The translations under genes were made by a program, and so were the position numbers. From CAYQJS01 sp964417895 (lineage in GTDB: Bacteria; Chloroflexota; UBA6077; SHYK01): DNA of 29,528 nt. Below, piece after piece: positions 15,149 to 22,200 of the stretch (position 1 is its first letter; the number at the start of each line of letters is the position of its first letter). The DNA is taken from NCBI GenBank assembly GCA_964417895.1, contig CAYQJS010000062.1, positions 1 through 29,528 on the forward strand, given 5' to 3'. The notes under the pieces were generated by a model. That model made no database searches and had not been told where the DNA came from. It saw nothing but the letters and a program-made list of their open reading frames with translations.

Positions 15149-15277
15149 ATGGACCGCGCGATAAACTGGGCCTTGACCAGTCTTGCACAGCCTTTCGTGT
15201 TCGCTCACTTCGGCAAGACAGACGCCGGCGACCGCGTCGAGGCGGCGAGCTATGCCGCCCGCCACAGGCTGGTTTAG
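15149..15277 (+). pseudogene. possible C-terminal remnant of a LuxR-type regulator
   Basis: The frame ends GDRVEAASYAARHRLV, followed by a stop. This resembles the last helix of LuxR-family HTH domains (KLGV-x-DRVEAA-x-YA-x-RHGLV). No upstream DNA-binding helix or receiver domain is visible in the 200 bp after MmgE/PrpD. The match is short, so this is tentative. Confidence 0.22.
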
Positions 15278-15304
15278 CGGCAGACCGCAATCTGGTTCGG
15301 ATGG

Positions 15305-15318
15305 CATACTTGGGTATG
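15305..15318. promoter_or_regulatory. inverted repeat upstream of the first antitoxin, possible operator
   Basis: CATAC-ttgg-GTATG is a perfect 5-bp inverted repeat centred about 42 bp before the GTG start of the ribbon-helix-helix antitoxin. RHH antitoxins commonly bind such sites to repress their own operon. The position fits, but nothing else supports it. Confidence 0.3.
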
Positions 15319-15353
15319 ACTTACTTCCTACCGAATCGAGGAGGAACATCGCC

Positions 15354-15611
15354 GTGCGCAGGGCTGCAAAGGTAACGATCAGTCTTCCCACTGAACTTCT
15401 GGAGGCTGTTGAGCACCGTCAAGAGGAGCACGGCGAGACTCGCAGCGAGGTCATCGCCCATCTGCTCGAAGCCGCGCTTCGCCGCGAGCGCGAACAAGCT
15501 GATATTGAGCGGTACATACGCGGCTACCAGGAGCAGCCGGAGACTGAAGTGGACGTGGCAACGAACGATCGCCTCTCCGTGGAGGCGGCGACATGGGATC
15601 CGTGGCCATGA
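15354..15611 (+). CDS. ribbon-helix-helix antitoxin (MazE-like)
   Basis: An 85-residue protein with an N-terminal ribbon-helix-helix (KVTISLPTELLEAVEHRQEE, then TRSEVIAHLLEAALRRE) and a charged C-terminal tail ending EAATWDPWP, the part expected to wrap around the toxin. GTG 15354 is chosen because GAGGAGG at 15338-15344 is well placed and the beta strand begins nine residues later; the frame further upstream is unrelated. Its stop (TGA 15609-15611) lies inside the start region of the MazF gene, as in standard toxin-antitoxin operons. It would neutralise the toxin and repress the operon, perhaps at the inverted repeat at 15305. Confidence 0.8.
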   Translation: MRRAAKVTISLPTELLEAVEHRQEEHGETRSEVIAHLLEAALRREREQADIERYIRGYQEQPETEVDVATNDRLSVEAATWDPWP

Positions 15612-15925
15612 GGCGAGGTGAAGTCTGGTGGGCGGACCTGGATTCTCCCGCTGGCCGCCGACCCGTCGTCCTGCTCTCCAGGGACGAAACGTATGGTCTA
15701 AGGAATCAGGCGACTGTTGCCTACGTGACCGGCCGCATCCGCAATATCCCCGTCGAGGTTCCTTTGGGCCCCGAGGATGGACTCCCACAGCGGTGTGTGG
15801 TGAACCTGGACAACATCAACACCATTCGGCTCAGGCGCCTACGGGAGCTGATCGCGCCTCTCAGCGGTCGCAAGGTCCGCGCCATCGAGACCGCCGTGCG
15901 GTTTGCCCTCGATCTAAGCCACTGA
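15593..15925 (+). CDS. MazF/PemK family mRNA-interferase toxin
   Basis: A 110-residue MazF-fold toxin with the N-terminal RRGEVWWADLDSPAGRRPVV strand pair, LLSRDE, and the conserved CVVNLDNINTI region. The family cuts mRNA at short motifs and stops growth. ATG 15593 has GGAGG seven bases upstream. ATG 15608 is an equally family-like start (MRRGEVWWADL) that would overlap the antitoxin stop as ATGA. The module looks complete, unlike the two other MazF-type units in the window (16110-16717 and 20122-20738), so it is the one most likely to be functional. Confidence 0.82.
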   Translation: MGSVAMRRGEVWWADLDSPAGRRPVVLLSRDETYGLRNQATVAYVTGRIRNIPVEVPLGPEDGLPQRCVVNLDNINTIRLRRLRELIAPLSGRKVRAIETAVRFALDLSH

Positions 15926-16109
15926 AGGTGCGCGCTTTCCATCGTCGATTTCTCCCAGCGACGAGATCGCCTTCAGGTCCCAGGGGGCTAATCGTTATCC
16001 CATTCCCCTCGGTAGGGCTGATCTAAAGATCTATACGGTTGCACGAATAGCTTGCATTAATCGGAGGTATAACTACCAGAGGACAGTGCAATCCGTGCGG
16101 AGGCGTTGA

Positions 16110-16463
16110 ATGGCGCGGACGAGAAAGGCCACTTTCAGCTTGCAGCCCGAGGTTTTAACCGCCCTTGACGAGGCTGTGCGTATCGGAGCGGCTGCCAGCA
16201 AGAACGCCCTCGTCGAGCGCGCCTTGCGCAAGGAGCTAAAAGAATTGCGGCGCCGGTGGTGCCAGGATCAATGGGAGACCGCCGCCCAAGATCCCCTGTT
16301 TCGTAAAGACATCGGCGATGTCGAGCTTGCGTTCCGTGTGGCGGATGCGGAGACGGCGCGGCGAATCGAGTCACGCCCCGCTTTCAATGGACAGTCATGC
16401 AGGCTGATCTGGATCCGGCGCTCGGCTCCGAGCAGAGCGGGCAGCGGCCAGTGCTCATCGTGA
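16110..16463 (+). CDS. CopG/MazE-like antitoxin with an apparent read-through extension
   Basis: The first 87 residues look like a complete RHH antitoxin: KATFSLQPEVLTALDEAV, then SKNALVERALRKELKELRRR, ending AFRVADAETARRIE. Codon 88 is TCA (16371-16373) where a TGA would be expected, and the frame then runs 30 more residues through the toxin start region in a composition typical of out-of-frame sequence (RLIWIRRSAPSRAG). GGAGG at 16099-16103 supports ATG 16110. If C16372 were G, the antitoxin would end at residue 87 and overlap the toxin start as GTGA. The extension could alter folding or toxin binding, or could reflect a base error in the assembly. Confidence 0.75.
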   Translation: MARTRKATFSLQPEVLTALDEAVRIGAAASKNALVERALRKELKELRRRWCQDQWETAAQDPLFRKDIGDVELAFRVADAETARRIESRPAFNGQSCRLIWIRRSAPSRAGSGQCSS

Positions 16464-16717
16464 GCAACGAGGAGTTCAACCGGGCAATCCCCAACGTGAC
16501 GGTGCTTCCTCTGACCTCCGCGCGGCGAAGGCTGTACCCGTCGGAAGTGCTCCTGCCGGCAGGCGTAGCCGGGCAACCGCTCGAATCGATCGTCATGGCG
16601 CACCAGGTACGGACCATTTCCAGGACACGATTGGGCCGAATGGTTGGTTATCTTGATGACCCATCCATTCGCGATGAAATCCGCAGCGCGATCAAGGAAC
16701 ACTTCGATCTCGATTAG
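16397..16717 (+). CDS. MazF/PemK family toxin, probably lacking its native start
   Basis: A 106-residue MazF-like protein (DLDPALGSEQSGQRPVLIVS, VTVLPLTSARRRLYPSEVLL, IVMAHQVRTI). The open frame continues upstream of ATG 16397 as TPRFQWTVMQADLDP, which matches the first beta strand of this MazF subgroup. The natural start would be a GTG at 16370-16372, but the codon is GTC. Starting at 16397 removes the strand and probably destabilises the fold. Restoring G at 16372 gives a 115-residue toxin whose start overlaps the antitoxin stop. The gene is therefore either crippled by one substitution or affected by a sequence error. The remainder of the coding sequence is undamaged. Confidence 0.75.
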   Translation: MQADLDPALGSEQSGQRPVLIVSNEEFNRAIPNVTVLPLTSARRRLYPSEVLLPAGVAGQPLESIVMAHQVRTISRTRLGRMVGYLDDPSIRDEIRSAIKEHFDLD

Positions 16718-16945
16718 CTCGTCGGGTCCGCCGGCTGGAGACACCGGCAGCACCCACTTTCCTCCGGAATATCAATGCGCCCCCGAACCTCTGACCAATT
16801 CTTGTTATCTCCTTCCAACGGCGCGCCGGTTGGCGCCCTCCTTCTCCGCTCGGAAATGGTCAGTTCTGGCTATGATCCACCTTCCCGCCGGGGAGTATAC
16901 TCTCCGGGCCGGCAAGATCCCGGCATCGAATAGGAGGTCCCGATC

Positions 16946-17431
16946 ATGAAGGGCACAATCCTCGTCTCCGGCGTCGTCTCTTCCCTGGTTTCGATCACTG
17001 GCACTATCGTCGCTCTCAACGTCCTGGCCCCGGCCGTCGTCGAAGCCCAGCAGAACCGCATCCGCGCTGAGAACGTCGCTGTCGTGGACGGCAGCGGCAC
17101 CCAACGCGTGCAGATGGAGGCCGGGCCAGGCGCCTATGCAGGCGTCAGGGTTCTTGCGCCCGATGGCCAGCAGTCTCGTTGGTCTCTGTACACCGGTAGC
17201 GGGGCGCCGGACACCATAGGGACCCTACCCGAGGTGGCAGCGCTCAACCTCTGGGACGCCGACGGCCAGATAGTCGGCCGTTTTGTGACGCTGAGCCCGG
17301 AAAGCGGGGTTCAGCTGGTTCTGAGGGACCGCGAGGAGCGGAACCGGGTACGTGTGGCCGTGGACGGTGAGGGCAACCCCTCAATCCGACTGCTGGACGC
17401 AAACGACAACGTCGTCTGGAGTGCGCCGTAG
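16946..17431 (+). CDS. exported or membrane-anchored beta-rich protein of unknown function
   Basis: A 161-residue protein with an N-terminal hydrophobic segment (residues 5-31) and a short AxA-like boundary near VVEAQQ, so it is either anchored or exported. The rest is a series of short beta-type repeats with Asp/Gly turns (VAVVDGSGTQRVQM, LNLWDADGQIVGRF, PSIRLLDANDNVVW). Proteins of this style, alternating strand and D-x-x-G turn, are seen in many environmental bacteria without a defined role. GGAGG at 16932-16936 supports ATG 16946. A perfect palindrome GAGTATACTC (16893-16902) lies about 45 bp upstream and overlaps a possible -10 (TATACT). No neighbour suggests a function. Confidence 0.7.
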   Translation: MKGTILVSGVVSSLVSITGTIVALNVLAPAVVEAQQNRIRAENVAVVDGSGTQRVQMEAGPGAYAGVRVLAPDGQQSRWSLYTGSGAPDTIGTLPEVAALNLWDADGQIVGRFVTLSPESGVQLVLRDREERNRVRVAVDGEGNPSIRLLDANDNVVWSAP

Positions 17432-17480
17432 CCTCGACAATTCGCGGGCCGGCTTTCGGATGAGGTCGGCGAAACGTCAC

Positions 17481-17527
17481 GCCCTCCCTAACCCTGACAT
17501 GTCTCCCCCGGTCGAGGGGGGGAGGGC
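17481..17527. repeat. REP-like palindrome, family B, with adjacent hairpin
   Basis: The arm gccctccctaaccctgacat is followed by a CTCCCCC...GGGGGGGAG hairpin and the complementary gagggc end. A second small hairpin (CCCGCC-ttgtg-GGCGGG, 17542-17558) follows. Both lie between the exported beta-rich protein gene and the decayed solute-binding protein and could end transcription of the former, although no U-tract is present. Confidence 0.65.
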
Positions 17528-17587
17528 AACACCGAACCCATCCCGCCTTGTGGGCGGGTTGAGGAGTGGAGTAAAGCACACGGGAGG

Positions 17588-18120
17588 CGAGCATACTATC
17601 GGGACGCGGCGAACGCGACGCTGGAGATCGAGGTAGGCAGCAGCCCGATCGACCGGTCAGTCCAGGCTTGCTGAGGCCATCCGCGACGACTGGCGCCGCC
17701 TCGGCATGGCCACGACCAGCCCGGATCGGCGGCCCGGGCAGGTTGAGCCCCCAGGCCGCGGCAACCCTTCCCGGTTTCGGGTCACGGAACAACGCCAGCG
17801 ACACGGCCGGCCTGGTTAGCCTGCACAGCTCGCGGGCGCAGTTGCGCGAGAACAACTTCCGGGTTTCAGCGCCCCAGAACGTGAGTCGCTATATGGATCC
17901 GGCGCTCGACACCCTCATCGACCGCTACCGCGCGACGGTGACAATGCCCGAGCGCATCCAGGTCCTGGGAGAAATCATTCATCACGTGGCGGACCAGGTC
18001 GTGGTGGCAGGGATCTACTACGTACCGGCCGTGGGCGCGGTGGCGAACCGGGTGGCGAACGTGAGCCCGGGGGGAAGGTTCATCGCCAGGAACAGCCACG
18101 AGCGGGAGCTGCGGGGTTAA
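17588..18120 (+). pseudogene. C-terminal remnant of a family-5 solute-binding protein
   Basis: Three frames in order read like the last third of a DppA/OppA-type protein: YYRDAANATLEIEVGSSPID (from about 17588), then after a shift near 17668 LAEAIRDDWRRLGMATT, then after another shift near 17735 ATLPGFGSRNNASDTAGLVS through VSRYMDPALDTLIDRYRATV, ending at TAA 18118-18120. The order and spacing match the intact paralogues at 7170 and 24352. No signal peptide or N-terminal two thirds are present; a REP element lies directly upstream at the truncation side. It is therefore a non-functional fragment. Confidence 0.75.
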
Positions 18121-18148
18121 GCGAGAAACCTCGGCTCGCGGCGTGGAC

Positions 18149-18721
18149 TCAGCCGACCACCGCCGGCGCCCAGAGGCTCGACACCTCGCACGCGAAGCCG
18201 GGGAGGAGCGGCGAAGTGAGCACAGCACCGTCGGCCACGGCGGCCACAAGCTGCAAGCCACCGTCCTCGCGACGGTACACCTCAACGACGTGCTGCCGCC
18301 AGTCCGCGATCCAGTATTCTTCTACGCCCTGGCGGGAGTAGAGGTTGAGCTTCAGGTCTCGGTCGCGCCGCTCATTCACGGATCCTGGAGAGAGGACTTC
18401 GATGACCAGCTCAGGCGCAATGCGGTAATGGCCCTTCTCGTCCCTGGCAAGTGCCCGCCGCTCGTGGCTGATCCACACCAGGTCGGGGATCACATCATTG
18501 TCCTCCGAGAACACCAGCCCGGGCGCGCCCACCGTCAGGCCGGCCCCGGTTTGTAGGCTCCAGCCGTGCAGGGCGAACGTGAGCGCCGTGCACGTGTACT
18601 GATGGATCTCATCGGGTTGTCTGGACACGTAGAGGTCTCCATCGATGATCTCGTAGCGGACGCCTTCGATCTCAGGCAGCCGCTCCAGCTCCGCTGACGT
18701 GAATCGGAATCCCGTGGTCAT
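18149..18721 (-). CDS. Uma2 family endonuclease-fold protein (DUF820)
   Basis: A 190-residue Uma2/DUF820 protein with the PD-(D/E)XK-like pattern: Asp80 in VIPDLVWIS, Glu108 in ELVIEVLSPGS, Lys124 in RDLKLNLYSRQGVEEYWIAD. All three candidate active residues are intact. The family is widespread and multi-copy in Chloroflexota, cyanobacteria and Deinococcus, and its biological role is unclear; a nuclease or mobile-element link is usually assumed. A GGAGAG site precedes ATG 18721. It is divergent from the VOC gene at 18829, and convergent with the solute-binding protein remnant. Confidence 0.85.
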   Translation of the reverse strand: MTTGFRFTSAELERLPEIEGVRYEIIDGDLYVSRQPDEIHQYTCTALTFALHGWSLQTGAGLTVGAPGLVFSEDNDVIPDLVWISHERRALARDEKGHYRIAPELVIEVLSPGSVNERRDRDLKLNLYSRQGVEEYWIADWRQHVVEVYRREDGGLQLVAAVADGAVLTSPLLPGFACEVSSLWAPAVVG

Positions 18722-18780
18722 TTGATCTCTCCGCTGAAGAGGGGCGCCTCTGCACTCAGTATAGGCCCTTCAGCAGAGCC

Positions 18781-18786
18781 TATAAT
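18781..18786 (+). promoter_or_regulatory. candidate -10 element (TATAAT)
   Basis: A perfect TATAAT lies 42 bp upstream of the ATG of the VOC gene at 18829, between it and the divergent Uma2 gene. The -35 region is not convincing. The setting is the same as for the TATAAT at 1166 ahead of the other VOC gene. Confidence 0.35.
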
Positions 18787-18828
18787 CGGCCACACCACGC
18801 CCGGCGGGGGAACACAGGAGGTGCATCA

Positions 18829-19245
18829 ATGGCGGCAATTGCCCGCGTCGATCAAGAGGCCCCACCCTTTACGATCCATCACGTCGACCACATCGTTCTA
18901 CCCGTCCGGGACCTTGAGAAGTCGGCCGCCTTCTACGCGGCGCTGGGCGGCCGCGAGATCCCGAGGTCGCGCGACAATGCCACCTCGCTTCTTCTGGCGG
19001 GCGAGACGCGCGTGACGCTGGTGCAGCACTCGGGGCACCGCCCCCCTGAAAAAGGGAACCTGGACCATATCAATCTGTCCATCGAGGCGCGAGATATCAG
19101 CACGGTGGCCGACTACCTCGAAGCTCACGGCGCCCGAGTTCAGCGGGATCTGGGGCGCCAGCCGCGCGCGCCCACCACGGTCCGCGTCCTGGACCCCGAC
19201 GACAACGTCATCGAGCTACGGCTGCATCAACCGGACGGCAGCTGA
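18829..19245 (+). CDS. VOC family protein (glyoxalase/dioxygenase superfamily)
   Basis: A 138-residue protein with the two beta-alpha-beta-beta-beta halves of a VOC module: HHVDHIVLPVRDLEKSAAFY near residue 20, NLDHINLSIEARDI in the middle, and VLDPDDNVIELR at the end with a candidate metal-ligand Glu. The His residues at the start of each half (VDHIVL, LDHINL) match the metal-binding pattern of glyoxalase I and one-domain extradiol-like proteins. An AGGAGG site is well spaced from ATG 18829. It differs markedly from the VOC protein at 1205, which lacks the second-half histidine. The substrate is not deducible; an extradiol or lyase-type role in the catabolic island is only a possibility. Confidence 0.82.
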   Translation: MAAIARVDQEAPPFTIHHVDHIVLPVRDLEKSAAFYAALGGREIPRSRDNATSLLLAGETRVTLVQHSGHRPPEKGNLDHINLSIEARDISTVADYLEAHGARVQRDLGRQPRAPTTVRVLDPDDNVIELRLHQPDGS

Positions 19246-19358
19246 CGCGCCGCGAGTCCTGCGACGGCGCAAGCGTTGAGGACCCTACCTCCCCTGGTCG
19301 ACGAGGGGCGAATCCCCCGACTGTCGTTAGCGAGATACGCAGGACCAGCGTGGGACCG

Positions 19359-19898
19359 CTAAAAGGTCGGGCCGTCCTCCGGGATCTCGAACGCTTTGAT
19401 GAACAGCCCGATGGTGCAGTAGTTGCCGATGAGCGCGACGGTCTCCACGAGCTGCTTCGGGCCCAGCTCGTCGAGCGCCCGCTCGTAGAGCTCATCCGGC
19501 AGCTCGTGGGTGCGGAGCACCGTGCGCGTCAGCTCCGCAAGCGTTTGCTCCCTGGCGGTCAGCCCGTCCAGCGCGCCATGCTTGCGAAGGGTCTCGACCG
19601 CCTCGGGGCGGACATTGACCTCGCGGGCCCGCGCCTCGTGTCGGGCCCACGCGAAGCGGGCGCCCCACTCGCGCGCCGTGGCCAGGATCACTAGCTCTCG
19701 ATCCGCGGCCGGCAGCTCGGCGTCGGTGCGGAAGTAGTTCTCGACCTCCATCACGCGGCTCGCTAGCTCCGGGACGTTCATCATGACGGAAGAGGGACCG
19801 CGCATCGCCCCTCCACTGCGGGTGGCGGCGATGCGGTCCCAGATGGCCTGGGCCTCTGCGGACAGGGCGCTACGCTCGGGTACTGACAAGCGGCTCAT
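19359..19898 (-). CDS. carboxymuconolactone decarboxylase (CMD/AhpD-fold) family protein
   Basis: A 179-residue all-helical CMD-family protein. Recognisable segments are ADRELVILATAREWGARFAW, then HEARAREVNV and a C-terminal GPKQLVETVALIGNYCTIG. AhpD-type alkylhydroperoxidases have a CxxC pair in the central helix; here that position is cysteine-free, so peroxidase activity of that type is unlikely and a decarboxylase- or hydrolase-like role fits better. ATG 19898 follows GGAGG; the frame reaches 19922 without a site. 4-Carboxymuconolactone decarboxylase belongs to protocatechuate catabolism, which agrees with the theme of the region, but family membership alone does not fix the substrate. 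Confidence 0.82.
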   Translation of the reverse strand: MSRLSVPERSALSAEAQAIWDRIAATRSGGAMRGPSSVMMNVPELASRVMEVENYFRTDAELPAADRELVILATAREWGARFAWARHEARAREVNVRPEAVETLRKHGALDGLTAREQTLAELTRTVLRTHELPDELYERALDELGPKQLVETVALIGNYCTIGLFIKAFEIPEDGPTF

Positions 19899-20121
19899 CG
19901 TTCCTCCATGCTTGAATGACAATCGCTGGATTCGGGTAGCGGGGAGCGGTTCGCGTGGAGCAGTCTACACGAGTCATGAGAGCGAGCGAGCATCGGTGTT
20001 GGGTGTGAACGCCAGCCGGCCAGCTCGCAACATGGCCGATGTCGAGATTGTGTCAGTCTTCTTCTATCAGATGGCCAGTGCTACAATTATGTTCACTTGA
20101 GCTGAAGGTTAAGAGGCGGCC

Positions 20122-20384
20122 ATGCACACGGTGGGCGCTCGCGATCTCAAACAGCATACCGGAGAGGTGATTGCCCGCGTTATGAGCGGGAGCGACTGTT
20201 GCTCACCGTGAGGGGACGACCCGTCGCTGTCATTGCGCCGATCGACCAGCAGGCGCTCGAGGCGGCGATCTCTCGCGAGGCGCAAAAGGTCGAGGACGAG
20301 GGCTGGCTTGCCGCGGCCTAGGATGCCTTCACGTTCTGGGACAATGATGACGACGCCATCTGGGACCGCGTGGCGGTTGTTTGA
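20122..20384 (+). pseudogene. decayed Phd/YefM-type antitoxin
   Basis: The frame opens as a typical Phd/YefM antitoxin (MHTVGARDLKQHTGEVIARV). Near 20187 one G appears to be missing, after which the family sequence continues in the next frame (ERLLLTVRGRPVAVIAPIDQ). An in-frame TAG at 20319-20321 then interrupts the C-terminal toxin-binding tail, which continues as DAFTFWDNDDDAIWDRVAVV to TGA 20382-20384. With a frameshift and a nonsense codon it cannot give a full-length antitoxin. Its stop would have overlapped the toxin start (TTGA at 20381), the usual arrangement. Confidence 0.75.
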
Positions 20385-20738
20385 CCTATGGCCCCGAGGA
20401 GAAATCGTCCTCGTGCCGTTCCGTTCACGGATCTCACTGGCCAGAAGCGTCGGCCCGCTCTGGTTGTCTCGCCTGACGGTTTCGACCCGGAAGACCTCGT
20501 CCTCTGCGCCATAACCTCACGCTTACCCGGTCGGCCGCTCCCGTGGGATGTGCCGCTTCGCGCCCAGGACCTCGTGGATGGGGCATTGCCACGCCCTAGC
20601 GTGCTTAAAACGGGCAAGCTCTTCACGACGCACCGCGCGCTTGCCGTCGGGCGCTTCGGCAACATCCGACCGCGGAAACTTGCGGAGGTACTCCGCGTGC
20701 TTCAACGTCTATTCGAGCCCGAGCGCGCTTCACCGTGA
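20381..20738 (+). pseudogene. MazF/PemK-like toxin with damaged N-terminus
   Basis: The body (FTDLTGQKRRPALVVSPDGF to RVLQRLFEPERASP) is an intact MazF-like sequence. The first strand is readable only in other frames: TYGP at 20385-20396, then after a shift GEIVLVPF (about 20399-20422), then a second shift at ttccgttc (one C short) into FTDLTG. The open frame from ATG 20388 begins MAPRRNRPRAV instead and lacks that strand. A short toxin from 20388 could still be made but would probably not fold properly. Together with the broken antitoxin upstream, the whole module appears inactivated. Confidence 0.65.
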
Positions 20739-20871
20739 CCAGGATGCCGCTGGTCTGATAGCATGCACTGTCGCGACTGGCGTAAGGTGGAGCACCACCG
20801 GGGAGCGACCTCGACCTTGCCGCACGGCTGGGCACCACTAACCGGGCTGCGCCCGGGTCGGAGGCGCCAAG

Positions 20872-22140
20872 GTGACCACCCCGCTTCAGCGTACTGACCC
20901 CGAGCTCGCGGAGCTTCTCGCCCTCGAAGGACGCCGCCAGTCTGAGACCCTCGCCCTCATTCCCTCGGAGAACCACGTATCCCCAGCCGTGCTGGCGGCG
21001 GCTGGGTCGGTCCTCACCAACAAGTACTCCGAGGGCTACCCTGGCAAGCGCTACTACGAGGGCCAGCAGATCATCGACCGAGTCGAGGCTCTGGCCATCG
21101 AGCGTGCCAAGCGCCTCTTCCACGTTGACCATGCCAACGTTCAGCCGTACTCGGGCTCGCCCGCCAACCTCGCCGTCTATCTCGCGTTCCTGAAGCCTGG
21201 CGACACCGTGATGGGGATGGCCTTGCCAATGGGCGGACATCTGACGCATGGCTGGAACGTGTCGATTACCGGCCAGTGGTTTCGCTCGGTCCAGTACGGG
21301 GTGGACCGAGCCACGGGCCGGATCGACTTCGACGAGGCGCGCGAGCTCGCCCGGAGGGAGCACCCAAAGATCATCTTCTGCGGCGGCACAGCCATTCCAC
21401 GAATCATCGATTTCGCCGCGTTTCGGGCGATCGCCGACGAGGTCGGCGCGTTGCTGGTGGCCGATATCGCCCATGTCGCGGGGCTGGTCGTCGGCGATGT
21501 GCATCCCTCGCCGGTCCCCTTCGCAGACGTAATCTCCACCACGACGCATAAAACGCTACGCGGACCTCGCGGCGCCATGCTGATGAGCCGGGCCCAGCAC
21601 GCCTCGGCCATCGACCGCGCCGTCTTCCCGGGCTTGCAGGGCGGGCCGCACAACCACACCACCGCGGCAATCGCGGTCGCTCTCGCCGAGGCGGCCACTC
21701 CCGACTTCACGAGCTACGCGCACCAGATCGTCGCAAATGCCCGCGTTCTGGCCGATACGCTGCTCGAAGACGGCTTCGACCTCGTCTCAGGCGGCACCGA
21801 CAACCATCTCATCCTCATGGATCTCACTCGCCAGGGCGTGCCGGGCAAGGTCGCGGCGCGGGCTCTCGACCGGGCCGGCCTGGTGACCAACTACAACACA
21901 GTGCCCTACGATCCGCGCAAGCCCTTCGATCCGTCCGGCATCCGGCTCGGAACACCGGCCGTCACCACCCGCGGCATGCGCGAGCCTGAGATGCGCGTCA
22001 TCGGTCGCTGGCTGCGCGACGGAATTGACGCGGCGCGCCGGGGCGACGAGGCCACGCTCGCGCGCATTCGGGACGGGGTCCGCGAGCTTGGAGCGGCGTT
22101 CCCTGTGCCGGGACTGGAAGCCGTGGAGGGTGCCGGCTAG
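20872..22140 (+). CDS. glyA: serine hydroxymethyltransferase
   Basis: A 422-residue PLP enzyme that converts serine and tetrahydrofolate to glycine and 5,10-methylene-tetrahydrofolate in the cytoplasm. It has ALIPSENHVSPAVLAAAGSV, the YSEGYPGKRYYEG motif (52-64), the cofactor-binding Asp/His pair ADIAHVAGLV (197-206), and STTTHKTLRGPRG with the PLP Lys227. The length is normal for the bacterial enzyme. The start is GTG 20872, with GGAG 10 bases upstream. The small-letter variation in family signature (IFCGGTAIPRIID where most enzymes have GxSAYPR) is noteworthy, so a related aldolase or hydroxymethyltransferase activity cannot be excluded. It stands alone, between the decayed MazF module and a convergent exporter gene. 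Confidence 0.92.
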   Translation: MTTPLQRTDPELAELLALEGRRQSETLALIPSENHVSPAVLAAAGSVLTNKYSEGYPGKRYYEGQQIIDRVEALAIERAKRLFHVDHANVQPYSGSPANLAVYLAFLKPGDTVMGMALPMGGHLTHGWNVSITGQWFRSVQYGVDRATGRIDFDEARELARREHPKIIFCGGTAIPRIIDFAAFRAIADEVGALLVADIAHVAGLVVGDVHPSPVPFADVISTTTHKTLRGPRGAMLMSRAQHASAIDRAVFPGLQGGPHNHTTAAIAVALAEAATPDFTSYAHQIVANARVLADTLLEDGFDLVSGGTDNHLILMDLTRQGVPGKVAARALDRAGLVTNYNTVPYDPRKPFDPSGIRLGTPAVTTRGMREPEMRVIGRWLRDGIDAARRGDEATLARIRDGVRELGAAFPVPGLEAVEGAG

Positions 22141-22200
22141 AGCGAGCTACCCACGCCGACATATTGCGACCTCGGCAGCGAACGATAGGTCTAATCGGGA

